NCBI GenBank assembly: GCA_029582155.1
Contig: CM055908.1
Span: forward strand, 20,127,406 to 20,191,405
Source: Panopea generosa
Lineage: Eukaryota; Mollusca; Bivalvia; Adapedonta; Hiatellidae
Direction of reading: 5' to 3'
DNA: 64,000 nucleotides
Position numbers and translations under genes: made by a program. Positions 59,043-64,000 of the stretch are shown here, in pieces. Position 1 is the first letter of the stretch. Every line of letters starts with the position of its first letter. Below the pieces are notes generated by a model. That model was given only the letters and a program-made list of their open reading frames with translations. It searched no databases and was not told where the DNA came from.

Positions 59043-59266
59043 TCAAGTGTTACTCAGTTTGATTTTTTTACATTCCGGCCCTTCATCACCAATCTCTTCA
59101 TCACTGGAGTTTTCTCTATGTGATTTATCAATGTTATTATTGGATGTTTTAAGTTGATCAGCATTATCAGTGTCCACGCTACACTTGTCTAAGATCCAAG
59201 ATTCCTCAGCTGGTAGGTTAGGCACTTTTTGTACTGACATCACAGACTTGTTCATTCGTCTGCTTT
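59043..59266 (-). CDS. RPP30: RPP30 last exon and stop
   Basis: 224 nt including the stop. Encodes 'ESRRMNKSVMSVQKVPNLPA' and an acidic, Ser/Asn-rich stretch, ending in a basic 'CKKIKL' motif that may act in nuclear localisation. Longer than the human tail. Confidence 0.9.
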
Positions 59267-62200
59267 CTGTTAGTAATGACAAAATAAAAAGTTAAGCACA
59301 CAGTATTAAAGTTCCTCTAGGCAACAAATCTTAATAAGAATTCTAGCATTATATATTAATCTGAGATATGAAACGATGTTAATTAAGCTTAACTAAACAA
59401 ATAATTGTGCAATCCAACATGTATATCATATATATACGTTTGTACTAAGAATGAAAGCCAGTGGGTGAAAACATAAATTACACATATATTTATATTAAAA
59501 TACATATTCTGCATATGGTGTTTTTTTTAATAAACACTGAAATGAATTAAATAATAGAGTTTATTATAAAGATATCTTCAAGCATGCCAACCCTAAAATA
59601 TGTTTCTTATCTCTACCTACCTGAATGATACATCACTGCCCGACAATTTTTGCCAACTGCACTCTTAGCTTGTGCTTCATTCATGTTGAACAGTATTCCT
59701 CTGACAATGTGTTAAAGAAAAAAAATCTCACTCCAATTGATTATAAACTGTAAAACATTCATACCAGTAAACGTTGCAATTACTAGTATAAAGGTTTTAA
59801 AAGTTTTAAAATAACATTTTCAAAAATTCTTCATGTTTAGGTCTATTTTAACTAAATCTATCACTGAAGGTGATTAATACCTCATTCCTTATTGGACGAC
59901 CGTTGTGCTTATAAATTGGTTAAGTGTAGTTGATCCACAAGAACTACAATTCATGTATGGTGAATAATACTATGGTACAATAATACTAAGTGTCTGACAT
60001 ATACATATCTTCTTTCAGATGTACAAAAACAAACAATGCTTAATCACAGGTTTCCCTCAACAAGAAAAGTTTATATATTGTATGATAAACATTGTTGATA
60101 GTCCAATTTGTAAATATTGCCAAATGGAAGAAACCTTGAAATACATGCCGTGGTCATACCCTGTTACACAATCATTACTAATTGTACTTAAACATTGGCT
60201 ATCCTTAAACATCTCAAATTACCACTGATGGAAGATCAAATTACCACTGATGGAAGAATCACTTCTAGTCAATAATTCAAAACGTAACTTCATATAATAC
60301 TTGAAACTAAATATTACCAACTGAACAATATTGCTACAATTAAGTCAGATTTTAAGGGACAGCTCGCAATTGTTAAACTGTACAAAAAGGTCCTTATACG
60401 AAAAATAAAAAAATGTAATTATTGTGTATTATCATTTTTTCACACCAAAACCTGAAATAACATTTGAAACAGCCTTGTTAGACAATTTCTTGCTCATTTG
60501 TTCCTAATAATAACTGGACTACGGCACCAAATACTAGTTACGCTGGAAATAACAGTAAATACATTTCTCTATATCTATTCAGTCTTGTGTTAATGTCTCA
60601 TAATAAACATTTTATTCACCTCATCTATCAAATATCAAACGGATTTTTACATGTAACATAATTCAGAGCTTAATCTCTAACTACAATATGTAAGAATTAC
60701 AGGATCATTAAAGGATACAAATTGGAGACATCATGTGGACCTCTCAACTGGATGGCCTGAAAAAGTCACAATTACATGTATAGTATGAATGCCACACACT
60801 TCGTTTTTAGTAACATGGATGTGTTGCCATTAAATATAAGATACTTGCAAAAATTTATCTATTTTATGTCCATTCACACAATTTCTTACAACTTGGACAA
60901 ATCTCAATGTCTTCCTGGGCAGATTCAGTACTAAGCATATGTGAATAAAGTGTTGCAAAATATGGGCATATATATATATTTATTTATTAAAGTGACGGGT
61001 ACAATACCTGCTATGATTTACAACATTAGCAATAATGTTAATAAAAGTTAGGAAATACCCACCCTAATAAGGCTTATCAGTCACTATTTTATCAAAATTG
61101 GAATTATTTCAACACAAATATAAAGAAAAATACATGATTTATTTAACAAAACAACAAGAACAAAATAAAATGAATAATAACATCTATCCATCAATGCAAT
61201 GACAAAAAGAAACAAGAGTTGTCAGAAGACAACAAAGCTCGCAGATGGGATAAAACTCACCACCTATGCAAAGATTGAGATTGGAGGCAAACACCAAAAC
61301 TAAACACAAAAGTTTAACCTGGGTGTCTACAGATGAAAAATTAAGTCCCAAAAAGGCCATAACTTTGCCAAAATGCAAATCCGAGTTATGGTTCTTGTCT
61401 CTGTGTGTTCCATTGATGATGGTGAACACACATGCGAATTTTCATTCGTATCCAATGAGTGGTTGCATAGATATCTTACCTGATAAAAAACTTTAACCTG
61501 AAAAATTAAGTAAAAAAAAAATGTGCCAAAATGCAACCCAGAGTTATGGTTCTTGTCTGTGTGTGTTCCATAATGATGGTGAATACACATGCAAAGTTTC
61601 ATTCACATCCAATGAGTGGTTTCAAAGATATCTTGAAATTAAACGCAACTAAATGCAAAAGTTTAACCTGGGTGTCTAAGTCGAAAAAGGGCCATAACTG
61701 TGTCAAAATGCAATCAAAAGTTATGGTTCTTGTCTGTGTGTATTCCATTGATGATGGTGAACACACATGCGAAGTTTCATTCACATCCAATGAGTGGTTG
61801 CATAGATATGTTAAACTTAAATGCAAAAGTTTAACCTGGGTGTCTACAGACGACGATGCTGCCGCAGCCGGGTCATGGCAATAGCTCTCCTTGGACTTCG
61901 TCCTGGCGAGCTAAAAAAAGTGTTTAAATTTGCCTTGTTTGAAGAGCGCTTTCTATAAACTTTGCGAGAGTTATAATTGCACTTTTATTTTGTAAAAGTG
62001 TGTCAATTTTACCTATATAGGAATGATTTGAATCACAAAATTCATCAATTTTTGCGTTCAAATGTTCACATAAATTATTAAAGCATAGTTTGAGGTCTAA
62101 CCTACGACCCGATCCGGTGATCTATCATTACCATAGACTGGCCATGTACTCCACATCCTTGGGTAGGACTTTTTGATGTACAACACCAAAAACTGGTATT

Positions 62201-63615
62201 ATCACATTACAGGAGTACAGAGTATATCACAATAGTATCAAGTTTGAACAAAATGTATCTTTCAATAATGTAACAATGACTCATATCCTACCTTATCACA
62301 TCCACTGGACAAGATAATGTTCTGCAATAATAAATAAAACAACCTTTGAGTTACTTTGCAATACAAGGATAAATCAATGTAAACACAGTTTAAACTCATC
62401 ATAACTTGCTTATAATTACTCATCAATGCCATCTTGAGTGAATTGTAATTTTAAGACATAGAAAAAAATAATAATAGAAATAAAATAAGATTATATAACA
62501 TGAAATAATGCAGCACTGATGAGACAGACACATTTGACTCTAACTTGTTTGAATTTCAATGTTGGATTTCACCCTTACTTTCATAGTTCTATAAATACTG
62601 TGAAATCATTAATTTCAGTTGGGTACTAATTTTTTGTTGATTTCGTAGGGGGCCTCGACAACGAAATTGAATACCAACGAAATGATCGTGGATAAACTTT
62701 TGTTACATCTGCACTGCATAGCATTTATCTTACCTAAAACGCAGACCTACCCCCTACCTTTCTTAGCTAGATCTATATGTTTCCCCGATAGTTTCTATTT
62801 AGTGTGCGCATTTAGCTATAAGATCTAATGAAAGTTAAATTTAAATTCAAAATCTTTAATTTAGTGCACTGATTAGGTTAAAAAAACAGTAACTGTATTA
62901 ATATTCCATCAGTTTCATTACATAAAATATGCATGTCACTATCAGAGGTTGTGTGTTTACAAGCATGTATTATTTTCACCACTGTGGAAAGCACTAAAAT
63001 AGACCGTTTCCGCAGGCAGCAACTTAATTAATGGTACAGGTCAGTAATTAAAACGTGTTATATAATAGAATACTCAAATTCAAAGGTCGCACTAAAACAT
63101 TTTTTTTTCTAAAATTCGTTTTTAACGAAATTAAGTCCCCATGAATATGGCCTTGAACCAAAAACAACGAAAATTAATAACAATGAAAATTAAAAAATTA
63201 GTCAAATAACTTATTTAGTGACAATATTCATTTTGGTAAATTAAAAACATTTTAATGTTAGGTAACAACATGTACATGTACCTTGTTAGCTTAAAGTAAA
63301 AAAAACAGTGAAAAAGCGCACACAAGCTTACAGTTAATAGCTAATGTAGCTACATGCCAATATTAACAGAAATATTTGTATTCCTGTATACAGTGTAAAT
63401 GACTGACAGATGCACAAGGAATGTAACCATATGAGTTCCCAACAGTTGCTCAGTGAGAAACTGATTAAATAGATGATACATAATAGATTACAACTTACCT
63501 TTCCTTTGCACCAGAAGTTAATTGTTTGTGCATTAGATATGAAGTATTTTCTCTTGGTCGGATCTTGTATTGCAGCACTATATTGTAATTCAAAATGTAT
63601 TCCTCTCTCCAAAGC
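59043..63615 (-). CDS. RPP30: RPP30, RNase P/MRP protein subunit p30, C-terminal five exons
   Basis: RPP30 is a nuclear protein subunit of RNase P (tRNA 5' maturation) and RNase MRP (rRNA processing), with a TIM-barrel-like fold related to PHP-domain proteins. Five phase-compatible exons encode the last 168 residues; human RPP30 has 268. Matching blocks in order: 'ALERGIHFELQYSAAIQD' with 'RKYFISNAQTI', 'NIILSSGCDK', 'AIQLRGPHDVSNLYPLMI', 'LGILFNMNEAQAKSAVGKNC' with 'RAVMYHSESRR', then a divergent acidic/basic tail ending 'ECKKIKLSNT'. The N-terminal exons lie right of the window. It is convergent with iRhom. Confidence 0.94.
59621..59700 (-). CDS. RPP30: RPP30 exon
   Basis: 80 nt, donor GTAGGT. 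Encodes 'GILFNMNEAQAKSAVGKNCR' and 'AVMYHS', matching the family 'A..A.S.NCRA.L.H'. Confidence 0.93.
59701..60700. other. RPP30 intron
   Basis: No feature supported. A 69-codon frame (60019-60228) encodes 'GFPQQEKFIYCMINIVDSPI' and 'CKYCQMEETLKYM', which looks like the zinc-knuckle-like tail of a LINE ORF2 and is probably a relic. Confidence 0.5.
60701..60756 (-). CDS. RPP30: RPP30 exon
   Basis: 56 nt. Encodes 'AIQLRGPHDVSNLYPLMI'; LRGPxDVxNL is diagnostic of RPP30. Leaves phase 2. Confidence 0.94.
60757..62291. other. RPP30 intron containing tandem-core element
   Basis: Apart from the element at 61205-61917 and a SINE-like body near 60895-60960, nothing seen. Confidence 0.55.
61205..61917 (+). 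mobile_element. Tandem-core dispersed element, most complete copy
   Basis: Left end 'aagaaacaagagttgtcaga', three core units with 'ggttcttgtct' at about 61390, 61548 and 61725, and right end 'ggacttcgtcctggcgagct' followed by A-run. The short motif AGCTCGC near the left is inverted as GGCGAGCT at the right. Each unit includes short open frames that are not genes. Confidence 0.8.
62292..62321 (-). CDS. RPP30: RPP30 30-nt micro-exon
   Basis: Encodes only 'NIILSSGCDK', the conserved '.NVILSSGA' strand. AG/GT borders and phase 0 on both sides fit the neighbours. Confidence 0.9.
62322..63498. other. RPP30 intron
   Basis: Around 62600-62700 and 63110-63190 there are two inverted, diverged copies of 'acgaaattaagtccccatga'-type sequence ('tttcgtagggggcctcgaca'), the ends of an old ~550-bp element. 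Nothing else supported. Confidence 0.5.
63499..63615 (-). CDS. RPP30: RPP30 exon (first visible)
   Basis: 117 nt, donor GTAAGT, phase 0. Encodes 'ALERGIHFELQYSAAIQDPT' and 'KRKYFISNAQTINFWCKGK', matching the barrel strand 'RG..FEI.YS.AI.D'. Confidence 0.94.
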
Positions 63616-64000
63616 CTGAAAAAAAAAACATTGTAATTTTTTTTTTATACATCTGCCATTTGAAAAATGGTGATATTTGAGGATTTTACAGTTTTGGAAA
63701 TGTCACAGTCCAAGCAGGCACAATCCACATTTAATAATGTAAAAACCCTGAACACAAATACACTCAAAGCATCTGCGTCTCATCGAAGCAATGATGTTGG
63801 TAATAAGCTGCTGTGGTAAGGTGTTCAGCTCCTGGTGGAACATTTGGACATGACCGCTGTCAACTGATGGGGTGGTGGAAGCGTACTGTGACATTACCAA
63901 AACTGTCAAATCTTCAAATATTAATATTTTTCTATGAAATTTGTACGACTGTTTTGAGAGACTGTTGTTGGTGTGTATGAAATTCCAATAAATTTGAAGG
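63616..64000. other. RPP30 intron, open to the right
   Basis: No exon recognised. The 68-codon minus-strand frame 63703-63909 is not RPP30. Confidence 0.5.

Noticed and set aside
61266-61884. Short frames encoding 'VCSIDDGEHTCEVSFTSNEW'
   Set aside because: They recur in every copy of the tandem-core element and are frame-broken; a property of the repeat, not a gene.
63703-63909. RPP30 upstream exon
   Set aside because: The translation does not match any RPP30 segment and has no suitable splice borders.

Overview
The window is nuclear DNA of an animal, most likely a bivalve mollusc. It is strongly AT-rich, its genes are split into short exons with GT..AG introns, and the repeats look molluscan: tRNA-derived SINEs, elements with a core of ~165-bp tandem units resembling the bivalve 'pearl' type, a Penelope-like retroelement and several minisatellites. 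The taxon is inferred. Most long open frames in the window are repeat artefacts; the real coding sequence lies in short exons that I joined by splice phase and by family similarity recalled from memory.

Three conserved genes are present. (1) EXOC4/Sec8, an exocyst tethering subunit, lies on the minus strand. Seventeen phase-compatible exons run from the start codon near 34882 to 10672 and encode about 529 residues, roughly the N-terminal half of the protein. The remaining exons must lie left of position 1, so bases 1-10671 are probably one very long, repeat-filled intron. (2) An iRhom (rhomboid pseudoprotease) lies on the plus strand. Eleven exons from 36329 to the stop at 56859 encode about 901 residues; the extreme 5' exon(s) were not resolved. 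It has lost both the catalytic serine and the equivalent of the catalytic histidine. (3) RPP30, a protein subunit of RNase P/MRP, lies on the minus strand. Its last five exons (63615 to 59043) are inside the window and its 5' part lies to the right.

Layout: 1-10671, satellite arrays, a pogo-like element, a piggyBac-like MITE with a strong internal hairpin, and an 83-bp array with higher-order structure; 10672-34882, EXOC4 exons and introns, with a LINE relic and a tandem Penelope-like pair in intron 1; 34883-36328, a head-to-head intergenic region that is probably a shared promoter; 36329-56859, iRhom, with a decayed ORF of a repetitive marine-invertebrate gene family in its largest intron; 56860-59042, a convergent intergenic region with a clean SINE; 59043-64000, RPP30.

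The three genes have separate cellular roles (exocytosis, ER-to-surface trafficking of signalling proteins, tRNA/rRNA processing). I see no operon-like logic. The only shared regulation suggested is the divergent EXOC4/iRhom promoter. The most informative features are the doubly degenerate iRhom, a 218-bp MITE with its own empty site about 1 kb away, a satellite joined to a mobile element with the same junction at two loci, a triplicated EXOC4 splice acceptor, and an array of TACTAAC motifs upstream of an iRhom exon.
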